64,000 bases of DNA from Planctomycetota bacterium (GTDB taxonomy: Bacteria; Planctomycetota; Phycisphaerae; Phycisphaerales; UBA1924), in contig CAUJHH010000018.1 in assembly GCA_963204725.1 (NCBI GenBank), positions 41,248-105,247 on the forward strand. The letters are read 5' to 3'. The notes beneath the pieces are model-generated. The model searched no databases, had not been told where the DNA came from, and saw only the letters and a list, made by a program, of their open reading frames with translations. Each line of letters starts with the position of its first letter. The first letter of the stretch is position 1. Shown here piece after piece: positions 34,619-43,614 of the stretch. Both the position numbers and the translations under genes were made by a program.

Positions 34619-35821
34619 ATGCCTCACTCGGCCTTATCGAATACGGGAAGCACACGAAGCGAGATCGCGAGGAACGCCGCGGCTGCGCTCGAGCTCGCCG
34701 ACCTGGCGTCCCGGCGAGCGCTCGTCGGCTTCGACGGATTCATTGACCTCATCATGGATCTGGTCGATGTCCGCACGGAGATGAGCCCAGCGGGATACCG
34801 GCGGATCGCGACGATCGACGCGCTGGGCGCGCGCGTCAGCGCGGCCTCTGGCAAGTCCACCAACATCGAGGTCGTGACGCACGAGCGTCGGTGGGGGGGC
34901 AACGGTCCCCTGCTCGCCGGGGGCGTGGCGCGCCTCGGCGTGCGCACGACCTACATCGGCGCGGTCGGGCGCGAGGCGGACCCCACGGATCTTGATCCGA
35001 TCTTCGCGCCCTTCGCCTCGCTCTGCGAGCGCGTGGTGCCGATCGCCTCGCCCGGACGCACCGACGCCTTCGAGTTCGACGACGGCAAGCTCATGCTCAA
35101 CCACTGCTCCGCCGTGCAGGACGTGACGTGGGAGCGAGTCGTCGGCACGATCGGCATCGACGCCGTGCGCGGTCTCGTGGCGGGCGCGGACCTGCTCGGT
35201 ATCGTGAACTGGTCGCTCCTCGGGGGCGTCAACGATATCTGGCGCGGGCTGATCCGCGACGTGCTCCCGCACGCCGCACGCCCGCCCCGCGTCACCATCG
35301 ACCTCTCCGATCCGGCCAAACGGACCGACGACGATCTGCGTGCCGGGCTCGACCTGCTGGCGGAGATCAACACCCTCGCGCCCGTGACGCTCGGGCTCAA
35401 CCTCGCGGAGTCCGAGCGGATCGAACGCGTATGCACGGGCGCGGGCACAGCCGCGACGCCCGGTCACGGTCCGCGCCGCGATGCAGACCTCGGCCCACGC
35501 ATCATGCGGGCCTCCGCGCTGCTGCGCGAATCTCTCCGCCTCGATTGCGTCGTGATTCACCCGCGTGAAGGGGCCGCCGCGACCGACGCGAGAGGCTCGG
35601 CGTGGTTCGACGGCCCGATGACGCGCACACCGCGGATCTCCACCGGCGCTGGGGACCACTTCAACGCCGGTTTCGCTGCGGCGCAGATCGCCGGTCTCCC
35701 GCTCGATCAGTGCCTCGCGTGCGCGACCGCCCTCAGCGGCGCGTACGTGCGCGACGGCGTCGGCCCCGACCTCACGCGATTGTGCGAGTTCCTGCGATCC
35801 CTCCCCGATCCCGATTGCTGA
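34619..35821 (+). CDS. PfkB-family carbohydrate kinase
   Basis: Ribokinase-like sugar or nucleoside kinase, 400 residues, longer than typical (about 310) through an N-terminal extension and an insert near ERIERVCTGAGTAAT. Substrate-side motif GGNGPLLAGGVARLGVRTTY and the anion hole/catalytic STGAGDHFNAGF (Asp of GAGD is the base) are clear. A substrate cannot be named. It starts 35 bp after the VWA gene and is followed 51 bp later by the aldehyde dehydrogenase, so these may be co-transcribed. Confidence 0.86.
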   Translation: MPHSALSNTGSTRSEIARNAAAALELADLASRRALVGFDGFIDLIMDLVDVRTEMSPAGYRRIATIDALGARVSAASGKSTNIEVVTHERRWGGNGPLLAGGVARLGVRTTYIGAVGREADPTDLDPIFAPFASLCERVVPIASPGRTDAFEFDDGKLMLNHCSAVQDVTWERVVGTIGIDAVRGLVAGADLLGIVNWSLLGGVNDIWRGLIRDVLPHAARPPRVTIDLSDPAKRTDDDLRAGLDLLAEINTLAPVTLGLNLAESERIERVCTGAGTAATPGHGPRRDADLGPRIMRASALLRESLRLDCVVIHPREGAAATDARGSAWFDGPMTRTPRISTGAGDHFNAGFAAAQIAGLPLDQCLACATALSGAYVRDGVGPDLTRLCEFLRSLPDPDC

Positions 35822-35872
35822 GCGTCAGAGACCGACCATCCCGCGTGATGCGTTGCATAGCATCCATGCGCC

Positions 35873-37408
35873 ATGTCAATCGCGACGAACGCAGAAGTCC
35901 TCAAATCGCTGAAGCTCGACGCCCACCCGCGCGTGGTGATCGGCGCCGCACCGTCGGACGCCGTCGCGATCAGCGAGAACCCGACGACCGGCCAGCCCAT
36001 CGCCGGCGTGAAGCTCGACACCGCCGAGTCGTATGAGCGGACTGTCGCCCAATCCGCCGAGGCATTCAAGCAGTGGCGGAGTGTCCCGGCCCCGGCACGG
36101 GGCCAGGTTGTCCGCGCCATCGGCGACGAGCTCCGGAAGCACAAGGACGCGCTCGGCGCGCTCGTCTCGCTCGAGGTCGGCAAGATCCGATCCGAGGGGC
36201 TTGGCGAGGTGCAGGAGACCATCGACATCGCCGACTTCGCCGTCGGCCTCTCGCGCCAGCTCCACGGGCTCACCATGCCCTCCGAACGCCCGCAGCACCG
36301 GCTGATGGAGCAGTGGCTCCCGCTCGGACCGATCGGCGTGATCACCGCGTTCAATTTCCCGAACGCGGTGTGGGGATGGAACGCGATGCTCGCCGCGGTC
36401 TGTGGCGACACCACGGTCTGGAAGCCCTCGCTGCTCGCGCCGCTCACGGCCATCGCGACCAACGCCATCGCCGATCGCGTCGCGACCGAGATGGGCCACC
36501 CCGGTGTCTTCTCCCTCGTGATCGGTTCGGACCCTGTCGTCGGCGAGCGGATGATTGCCGACAGAAGGTTCCCCTTGATCTCCGCCACCGGCTCCTGCCG
36601 CATGGGCAAGCGGGTCGGACAGGTCGTCGCCGAACGCTTCGGACGCTGCCTGCTCGAGCTCGGCGGCAACAACGCCCTGATCGTCTCGGCATCCGCGGAT
36701 CTCGACCTCGCGGCCAAGGCCGTCGTCTTCGGCGCGGTCGGCACCGCCGGCCAGCGCTGCACAAGCACGCGCCGCCTGATCGTCCACCGCTCCATCGCCA
36801 GGTCGTTCACCGAGACGCTGGTCAACGCATACAAGACCATCCGCCTCGGCGATCCCCTCGCTGAGGGCACGCTCGTCGGGCCTCTCGTCAATGCGCAGGC
36901 CGTAGAGCAGTACCAGCACGCCATCGCCTCGGCCAAGGACCAGGGCGGAACGCTCCTGGTGGGTGGCAAGAGGGCGTCCGTCCCCGGTCTCTCCGGCCAC
37001 TTTGTCGAGCCCGCGATCATCCGCGCCCCCGCCTCGGGCAAACTCCCCATCGCGAGCGCGGAGACCTTCGCACCGATTCTGTATGTATTCGAGTACGACA
37101 CGCTCGACGAGGCCCTGGCGATCCAGAACGGCGTCGATCAGGGGCTCTCTTCTGCCATCTTCACCAACGATCTCCGCGAATCGGGAAGGTTCCTCAATCC
37201 CGACGGCTCCGGCTCCGATTGCGGTATCGCCAACGTCAACGCCGGGACCTCCGGCGCAGAGATCGGCGGCGCGTTCGGGGGCGAGAAAGAAACCGGCGGC
37301 GGACGTGAATCCGGCTCCGACTCGTGGAAGGCGTACATGCGCCGGCAGACAATCACCGTAAACTTCGGCTCCAGTTTCGCGCTTGCACAGGGGATCCGCT
37401 TTGAGTAG
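35873..37408 (+). CDS. ALDH7-type aldehyde dehydrogenase (aminoadipate-semialdehyde dehydrogenase-like)
   Basis: NAD(P)-dependent aldehyde dehydrogenase of 511 residues. The closest recognisable group is ALDH7/antiquitin, shown by the C-terminal stretch GGAFGGEKETGGGRESGSD followed by SWKAYMRRQT. Catalytic Cys296 in GQRCTSTRR, general-base Glu in LELGGNNA, and cofactor-binding TAFNFPNAVWGWN are present. ALDH7 enzymes oxidise alpha-aminoadipate semialdehyde in lysine breakdown or betaine aldehyde; which applies here is unproven. The last codons overlap the TTG start proposed for rpiA. Confidence 0.9.
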   Translation: MSIATNAEVLKSLKLDAHPRVVIGAAPSDAVAISENPTTGQPIAGVKLDTAESYERTVAQSAEAFKQWRSVPAPARGQVVRAIGDELRKHKDALGALVSLEVGKIRSEGLGEVQETIDIADFAVGLSRQLHGLTMPSERPQHRLMEQWLPLGPIGVITAFNFPNAVWGWNAMLAAVCGDTTVWKPSLLAPLTAIATNAIADRVATEMGHPGVFSLVIGSDPVVGERMIADRRFPLISATGSCRMGKRVGQVVAERFGRCLLELGGNNALIVSASADLDLAAKAVVFGAVGTAGQRCTSTRRLIVHRSIARSFTETLVNAYKTIRLGDPLAEGTLVGPLVNAQAVEQYQHAIASAKDQGGTLLVGGKRASVPGLSGHFVEPAIIRAPASGKLPIASAETFAPILYVFEYDTLDEALAIQNGVDQGLSSAIFTNDLRESGRFLNPDGSGSDCGIANVNAGTSGAEIGGAFGGEKETGGGRESGSDSWKAYMRRQTITVNFGSSFALAQGIRFE

Positions 37409-38102
37409 CGAGCAGCAGACCACCACCGACGCACTGGCCGACGCATCCGTCGCGCCCGTCAAGTCCGGCATGATCGTCGGCCTCGGCACCGGCCGCACGG
37501 CCACCCGCGGCATCCAAGCCCTGGCCAGGCGCGTGAAGGAAGAGAGCCTCGACATACGCTGCGTGCCGACCTCCGAGGCCTCCGAACGTCTGGGCAAGGA
37601 GCTCGGACTCAAGATCGTCGATTTCTCCATGCTCGAGCGCGTCGATTACCTCTTCGACGGCGCGGACGAGGTCGATCGAGAGATGCGCATGCTCAAGGGC
37701 GCGGGCGGCGCCATGACGCGAGAGCGCATGGTCGCGTGGGCCTCCGATCGCTGTGTCTACATGGTCGATCACACCAAGATCGTCCCCAGGCTCGGCACCA
37801 GGAATACGCTGGGTGTCGCGATCCTCATGTTCGGCATGTCCGCGGTCCGGGGCGAGATCAGAGCGCTCGGCCTCAACGGTATCTGGCGACGCACGATCCA
37901 GGGCGAGCTCTTCGTCACCGACAACGGGAACCTGATTCTCGACGTCACGCTCGACGATCGCAATCTCGAGGAACTCGCCGCGGCTCTCAACGACATTCCC
38001 GGCGTGATCGACCACGGCCTCTTCCTCGGCGAGGCCGATGAGATCCTCGTCGACACCGGCAACGGCATCGACAGCTACAAGCGCGAAGACTCGCAGATCT
38101 AA
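37401..38102 (+). CDS. rpiA: Ribose-5-phosphate isomerase A
   Basis: Interconverts ribose-5-phosphate and ribulose-5-phosphate in the pentose-phosphate pathway. 233 residues, close to the usual 219-230. Motifs: GLGTGRTA (usually GLGTGSTA), PTSEAS, FDGADEVD, KGAGGAMTRE (usually KGGGGA) and HGLFLGEAD. The start is set at TTG 37401, with AGGGGA eight bases upstream, overlapping the aldehyde dehydrogenase stop by 8 bp; another TTG at 37383 is possible. Gly-to-Ala and Ser-to-Arg changes in the phosphate loops are unusual but do not remove the catalytic Asp/Lys/Glu. Confidence 0.93.
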   Translation: MSSEQQTTTDALADASVAPVKSGMIVGLGTGRTATRGIQALARRVKEESLDIRCVPTSEASERLGKELGLKIVDFSMLERVDYLFDGADEVDREMRMLKGAGGAMTRERMVAWASDRCVYMVDHTKIVPRLGTRNTLGVAILMFGMSAVRGEIRALGLNGIWRRTIQGELFVTDNGNLILDVTLDDRNLEELAAALNDIPGVIDHGLFLGEADEILVDTGNGIDSYKREDSQI

Positions 38103-38174
38103 TCCAGAACCAGAATCGCCAATGCCGAAGCGGATCGTCGGGACGATGGCGCAAGCACGTTCCTATCCTGCTCC

Positions 38175-39620
38175 ATGAGCACACGCGCCGATGGTCCGGG
38201 CCCCCAAACGGGAATCGACGAGACGCACGACCTGAACCTGAAGTCGTGGGTTGAGTCGGCGAATGTTCCGAACACGGACTTTCCGATTCAGAATATGCCG
38301 GTGTGTCTCGCTTCCGAAGCGGGTGAGGATGGCGACATGCTTGAGCCCAGTGTCGTCATTGGAGACTGCGTTGTGTCTCTCACCGCATGCCTTGTCGCGG
38401 CGGAGAAGATTGGCTTCTCACCGGAGTTTGTTGCCGCAGGTATCCCCGATCCGTTCGACACCGCGAGCCGACGGCTGTCGGAGCTGACTCCGATGCAGCG
38501 CTCTTTGGTGCGCAGGGCTCTCAGCGCTGTTTTGCGATCCGACTCGAAGGCGCGGGAGCACCTCGCAGATGTTCCGATGCGCATTGACGCTGCCCAGATT
38601 CTGCCCTGGGCGAACGCTGATTGGAACGGAATGGGTGGACAACTCATTGGCAACTACACCGACTTCTACGCCTCGATCCACCACGCCACCAACGTCGGCT
38701 CCATGTTCCGGCCCGACAACGCGCTCCTGCCGAACTACAAGCACATTCCGATTGGCTACCACGGACGCGCGTCCTCGATCGTTCCCTCCGGCACGTCCTT
38801 CCATCGCCCCGTCGGTCAGACATCGCCGCCTGACTCGGACCCCTCAGCCGGTCCCGGCTTCGGGCCGTGCAAACTCATGGACTACGAACTGGAGATGGGG
38901 TGCATCATCGGGCGCGGCAACTCGCTCGGCTCGCCAGTCTCCATCACCGATGCCGAGTCGCACATCTTTGGGCTTTGCATCGTCAACGACTGGTCGGCGC
39001 GCGATCTTCAGAAGTGGGAGTACGTGCCGCTCGGGCCGTTCCTTGCAAAGAACTTCGCCACCACGATCTCGCCCTACATCGTCACGATGGAGGCGCTCGC
39101 GCCGTTTCGGATTCCGGCGTACGAGCGTCCCGCCACCGACCCGCGCCCGCTGCCGTATCTCAGCAGTGATGCCAACACCGCCTCGGGCGGCTTCGACATC
39201 ACCCTCGAAGTCCACCTGCAATCCGCCGACATGGCCAAACGCTCCATGCCTCCGGTTCGGCTCTCGAAGGGCAACTTCAAGCACATGTACTGGACCTTCG
39301 CCCAGATGGTCGCGCACCACACGGTGAACGGCTGCAACCTCCAGCCCGGCGATTTGCTCGCGAGCGGCACGATCTCCGGCCCCACGCGCGACAGCCGCGG
39401 GAGCATGATCGAGCTCACCTGGGATGGCGATCCCTTCGCGAATCCGCCCAAGCTCGTCCCCGGCACGCAGCGGACGCCGATCGAGCTCCCCACGGGCGAG
39501 AAGCGGACCTTCCTCGCCGACGGCGACACGGTGATCATGAAGGCGTATTGCGAGCGCGAGGGATTCCGCAGGATCGGCTTCGGCGAGTGCCGCGGCACGA
39601 TCCTCCCGGCGAGGGTGTAA
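38175..39620 (+). CDS. fahA: Fumarylacetoacetase
   Basis: Last step of tyrosine/homogentisate breakdown: fumarylacetoacetate to fumarate plus acetoacetate. 481 residues, longer than the animal enzyme (419), with the N-terminal SH3-like domain and the FAH beta-roll. Active-site segments are recognisable: [13 protein letters not shown] (metal Asp and catalytic His), ELEMGCIIG (metal Glu pair), [20 protein letters not shown] (metal Asp and following loop) and GTISGPT near the end. No homogentisate dioxygenase or other tyrosine genes are next to it. Confidence 0.94.
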   Translation: MSTRADGPGPQTGIDETHDLNLKSWVESANVPNTDFPIQNMPVCLASEAGEDGDMLEPSVVIGDCVVSLTACLVAAEKIGFSPEFVAAGIPDPFDTASRRLSELTPMQRSLVRRALSAVLRSDSKAREHLADVPMRIDAAQILPWANADWNGMGGQLIGNYTDFYASIHHATNVGSMFRPDNALLPNYKHIPIGYHGRASSIVPSGTSFHRPVGQTSPPDSDPSAGPGFGPCKLMDYELEMGCIIGRGNSLGSPVSITDAESHIFGLCIVNDWSARDLQKWEYVPLGPFLAKNFATTISPYIVTMEALAPFRIPAYERPATDPRPLPYLSSDANTASGGFDITLEVHLQSADMAKRSMPPVRLSKGNFKHMYWTFAQMVAHHTVNGCNLQPGDLLASGTISGPTRDSRGSMIELTWDGDPFANPPKLVPGTQRTPIELPTGEKRTFLADGDTVIMKAYCEREGFRRIGFGECRGTILPARV

Positions 39621-39691
39621 TCCCTCGATTCTCGGACGATGCGCCGGATTCCACTCGCGGGCCTGCGAGCCGGTTGCTGTACAATGAACGC

Positions 39692-40348
39692 ATGGCTCCG
39701 GAGGAAGTTGCCGCGTTCGTGCGAGTGCTGGAGGTGAAGGACGGCGCGAGCGCCGCCCACACGTGGCGCGTCGTGCTGTACACGCGTGCGCTGGCCGAGC
39801 GACTCGGCGTCGATCACGCGACGATCCAGCGCCTGACGCTCGCCGCCGCGCTCCACGACATCGGCAAGATCGACATCCCCGACGGCATCCTCCTGAAGCC
39901 GGGGCGTCTCACCGACGAAGAGTTCACGATCATGCGAACACATGCCGGGCTCGGGCACGAGCGTCTGCTCCGCATGGGAGAGGACGACCCCGCCATGCTC
40001 AACCTCGTGCGTCACCACCACGAGCGCATGGACGGAACCGGCTATCCCGACGGGCTCAAGGGCGACGCGATCCCCCGCGGAGCCCGCTTCTTCTCGGTCG
40101 TCGACACCTTCGATGCCCTGACGTCGGTCCGCCCGTATCGCTGGGAGATCGGTCCCGAAGCCGCGGCACGCGCCATCGAGGAACTCGAACGCCACGCCGG
40201 CACCTGGTACGCCCCCGACGCGGTGAAGGCGTTCAGCGATCTCTACCATACCGGCGAGCTGGACTGGATCCGCGAGTACGCCAACGACCGCTGCGAGTTG
40301 CCGCCCTATGACGGCGCCGCACCCGATCCGATCTCGCCCCGACGCTGA
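39692..40348 (+). CDS. HD-GYP domain protein, probable cyclic-di-GMP phosphodiesterase
   Basis: Stand-alone HD-GYP domain of 218 residues without receiver or membrane parts. The metal-binding HD is His55-Asp56 in HDIGKIDIPD, followed by H in THAGLGHE, HHHERMDGTG, Gly117-Tyr118-Pro119 (GYP) and VVDTFDALTSVRPYR, all standard. It should hydrolyse cyclic di-GMP to pGpG or GMP. The ATG at 39692 begins the conserved helix; a TACAAT lies just before. Twenty-three base pairs separate it from the PPK2 gene, suggesting one transcript. Confidence 0.92.
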   Translation: MAPEEVAAFVRVLEVKDGASAAHTWRVVLYTRALAERLGVDHATIQRLTLAAALHDIGKIDIPDGILLKPGRLTDEEFTIMRTHAGLGHERLLRMGEDDPAMLNLVRHHHERMDGTGYPDGLKGDAIPRGARFFSVVDTFDALTSVRPYRWEIGPEAAARAIEELERHAGTWYAPDAVKAFSDLYHTGELDWIREYANDRCELPPYDGAAPDPISPRR

Positions 40349-40371
40349 TCGCGCGCCGGACAGGATACACG

Positions 40372-41202
<831 letters not shown>

Positions 41203-41362
41203 CCCCTCGTCACCCCGGAATCGCCCATTCGGCCGAAATCCCACGCTCGCTTTGCCAAAACCAGAGCGGTCCGGACCGGTAACAATCCATATCCAGCCGC
41301 CGGTGCGACGGTCGTTGTCCGCCGAAGGCATCGCCCCAATTCCCCTTCTCGTGAGGTTCCGA

Positions 41363-43480
41363 ATGACCACCAGACTTATCCTCGCCCTCGCCGCGCTCTC
41401 TGTGTCGGGCCTCGCCCACCAGGCAGACGCGCAGCCCGCCACAAAGCCCGCTGCCGCCAAGGCCGTCGCCGCCGTCGATGTCCCGCTGATCCCGCGCGAT
41501 GTCCTCTTCGGCAACCCGGACAAAGCCGGGCCGCAGATCAGCCCCGGCGGGACATACATCTCCTGGCTCGCGGACGTCAACGGCGTGATGAACGTCTTCG
41601 TCGCGCCCGCGGGCGACCTCTCCAAAGCCCGCGCCGTCACCAACGACTCCAAGCGGAATATCCGCCAGTACTTCTGGGCCTTCAACGACACCCACCTGCT
41701 CTACGTGCAGGACGTTGGTGGCGATGAGAACTGGAAGCTCTTCGCCGTCGATGTGAAGTCCGGCCAGACCAAGGACCTCACGCCCTACGAGACCGTCCCA
41801 GGCCCCGACGGCAACCCCATCATGCTCCCGAGCGGCCAGCCGCTCCGCCCCACGGCCCGAGTCGTCGGCATGAGCGAGAAGTTCCCGACTGACGTCCTCG
41901 TCGGCCTGAACAACCGCAACCCGCAGTTCCACGACGTCTACCGGATCAACATCGAGACGGGCGAGTCGACGCTCGTTGCAGAGAACAACGAGTGGGCCGG
42001 CTACGTCACCGACGACGACTTCAACCTCCGCTTCGCGCAGAAGATGACCGCCGACGGCAGCAGCGAGATCTACACCCTCCTCCCCGAGGGGAAGACCGAG
42101 CTCTTCCAGACCATCGGCCAGAAGGACTCGCTCACCTCCGGCATCGGCGGCTTCGACAAGACCGGACAGGTCGTCTACATGCAGGACAGCCGCGAGCGCA
42201 ACACCGGCGCGCTCTTCACCATCGATCTCAAGACCGGCACACGCAAGCTCCTGGCCGAGGACGCACGCGCCGATGTTGGCGGCATCATCGCTCACCCCAC
42301 CGAGAAAAACGTGCAGGCTGTCGCGTTCACCTACGGGCGTACCGAGTGGAAGGTCCTCGACAACGCCATCAAGCCCGATCTGGAGTTCCTCGCGGGCGTC
42401 GCACCCGGCGAGCTGTCCATCAACGACCGCACGCTCGACGATTCCAAGTGGATCGTCAGCTACCTGCAGGACACCGGCCCCGTCCGCTGCTACCTCTACG
42501 AGCGCGGCGTCGGCGGCAAGCTCGGCAAGGCCACCTTCCTCTTCACCAACCGCAGCAAGCTGGAGGGCCTCCCCCTCGCGCCGATGCAGGACGTCGTCAT
42601 CAAGAGCCGCGACGGGCTGAACCTCGTCTCGTATCTCACGATCCCGCTCGCCTCCGACGCCAACCGCGACGGGCGCCCGGACAAGGCCGTGCCCATGGTT
42701 CTCTTCGTCCACGGCGGCCCGTGGGCACGCGACAACTGGGGCTTCAATCCCTACCACCAGTGGCTCTCCAACCGCGGTTACGCCGTGCTCAGCGTCAACT
42801 ACCGTGGCTCCACCGGATTCGGCAAGGACTTCATCAACGCCGGCAACTTCGAGTGGGCCGGGAAGATGCACGACGACCTCATCGACGCCGTCAACTGGGC
42901 CGTCAACGAGAAGATTGCCGACAAGGACAAGGTCGCCATCATGGGCGGCTCGTACGGTGGGTACGCCACACTCGTCGGCCTGACCTTCACGCCCGACGTG
43001 TTCGCCTGCGGCGTCGATATCGTCGGCCCCTCCAACATCGTGACGCTCCTCAACACCATCCCGCCCTACTGGGCTCCCATCATCTCCATGTTCACCGAGC
43101 GCGTCGGCGACCACCGCACCGAAGAGGGCCAGAAGCTCCTGGAGTCGCGTTCGCCCATCAACTTCGTCGACAACATCAAAAAGCCGCTCCTGATTGGCCA
43201 GGGCGCCAACGACCCGCGCGTGAAGCAGTCCGAGTCCGACCAGATCGTCGAGGTCATGCAGAAGAAGCACATCCCCGTCACCTACGTCCTCTTCCCCGAC
43301 GAGGGACACGGCTTCGCCCGCCCGGACAACAACATGGCCTTCAACGCCGTCACCGAGGCCTTCCTTGCCAAGAACCTCGGCGGCCGCGCCCAGCCCGTCG
43401 GCGACGATCTGAGCAAGTCCACCGCTCAGATCAAGGCCGGTGGCGACGACATCCCGGGCCTCACACCCGGTGGCCGCTGA
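41363..43480 (+). CDS. Secreted S9 family prolyl oligopeptidase-like peptidase
   Basis: Serine peptidase of 705 residues with a signal peptide (MTTRLILALAALSVSGLAHQ, cut near ADAQ), a beta-propeller (about 40-420) and an alpha/beta-hydrolase domain. The catalytic triad is Ser530 in GGSYGG, Asp617 in GANDPRV and His649 in DEGHGF; the oxyanion stretch is VHGGPWARDNW. Likely an acylaminoacyl- or dipeptidyl-peptidase acting in the periplasm. A GTGAGG site precedes the ATG at 41363; upstream in-frame sequence is not conserved-looking. A terminator follows. Confidence 0.93.
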   Translation: MTTRLILALAALSVSGLAHQADAQPATKPAAAKAVAAVDVPLIPRDVLFGNPDKAGPQISPGGTYISWLADVNGVMNVFVAPAGDLSKARAVTNDSKRNIRQYFWAFNDTHLLYVQDVGGDENWKLFAVDVKSGQTKDLTPYETVPGPDGNPIMLPSGQPLRPTARVVGMSEKFPTDVLVGLNNRNPQFHDVYRINIETGESTLVAENNEWAGYVTDDDFNLRFAQKMTADGSSEIYTLLPEGKTELFQTIGQKDSLTSGIGGFDKTGQVVYMQDSRERNTGALFTIDLKTGTRKLLAEDARADVGGIIAHPTEKNVQAVAFTYGRTEWKVLDNAIKPDLEFLAGVAPGELSINDRTLDDSKWIVSYLQDTGPVRCYLYERGVGGKLGKATFLFTNRSKLEGLPLAPMQDVVIKSRDGLNLVSYLTIPLASDANRDGRPDKAVPMVLFVHGGPWARDNWGFNPYHQWLSNRGYAVLSVNYRGSTGFGKDFINAGNFEWAGKMHDDLIDAVNWAVNEKIADKDKVAIMGGSYGGYATLVGLTFTPDVFACGVDIVGPSNIVTLLNTIPPYWAPIISMFTERVGDHRTEEGQKLLESRSPINFVDNIKKPLLIGQGANDPRVKQSESDQIVEVMQKKHIPVTYVLFPDEGHGFARPDNNMAFNAVTEAFLAKNLGGRAQPVGDDLSKSTAQIKAGGDDIPGLTPGGR

Positions 43481-43533
43481 TCTCTCCAGACAACCAACCT
43501 GATACGCAGCAATACCCTTGCTGAACAACCAGG

Positions 43534-43566
43534 ACCCGTCGGCTCACGCCGGCGGGTTCCTTTCAT
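43534..43566 (+). terminator. Rho-independent terminator after the S9 peptidase gene
   Basis: Stem ACCCGTCGGC / GCCGGCGGGT (one G-T pair) with a TCAC loop at 43534-43557, followed by the pyrimidine tract TCCTTTCATTC. It lies 54 bp after the peptidase stop and before the GTG start at 43615. Confidence 0.75.
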
Positions 43567-43614
43567 TCATACCACGCACTTGACGCCAAGCCCCGACTCT
43601 GCCACCCTCCCTGC

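Noticed and set aside
35876..37630. 584-residue open frame on the minus strand
   Set aside because: Shadow of the aldehyde dehydrogenase and rpiA genes.
41210..43528. 772-residue open frame on the minus strand
   Set aside because: It is the antisense shadow of the S9 peptidase gene; composition is Val/Asp/Gly-rich with no domain, while the plus strand has an intact catalytic triad.
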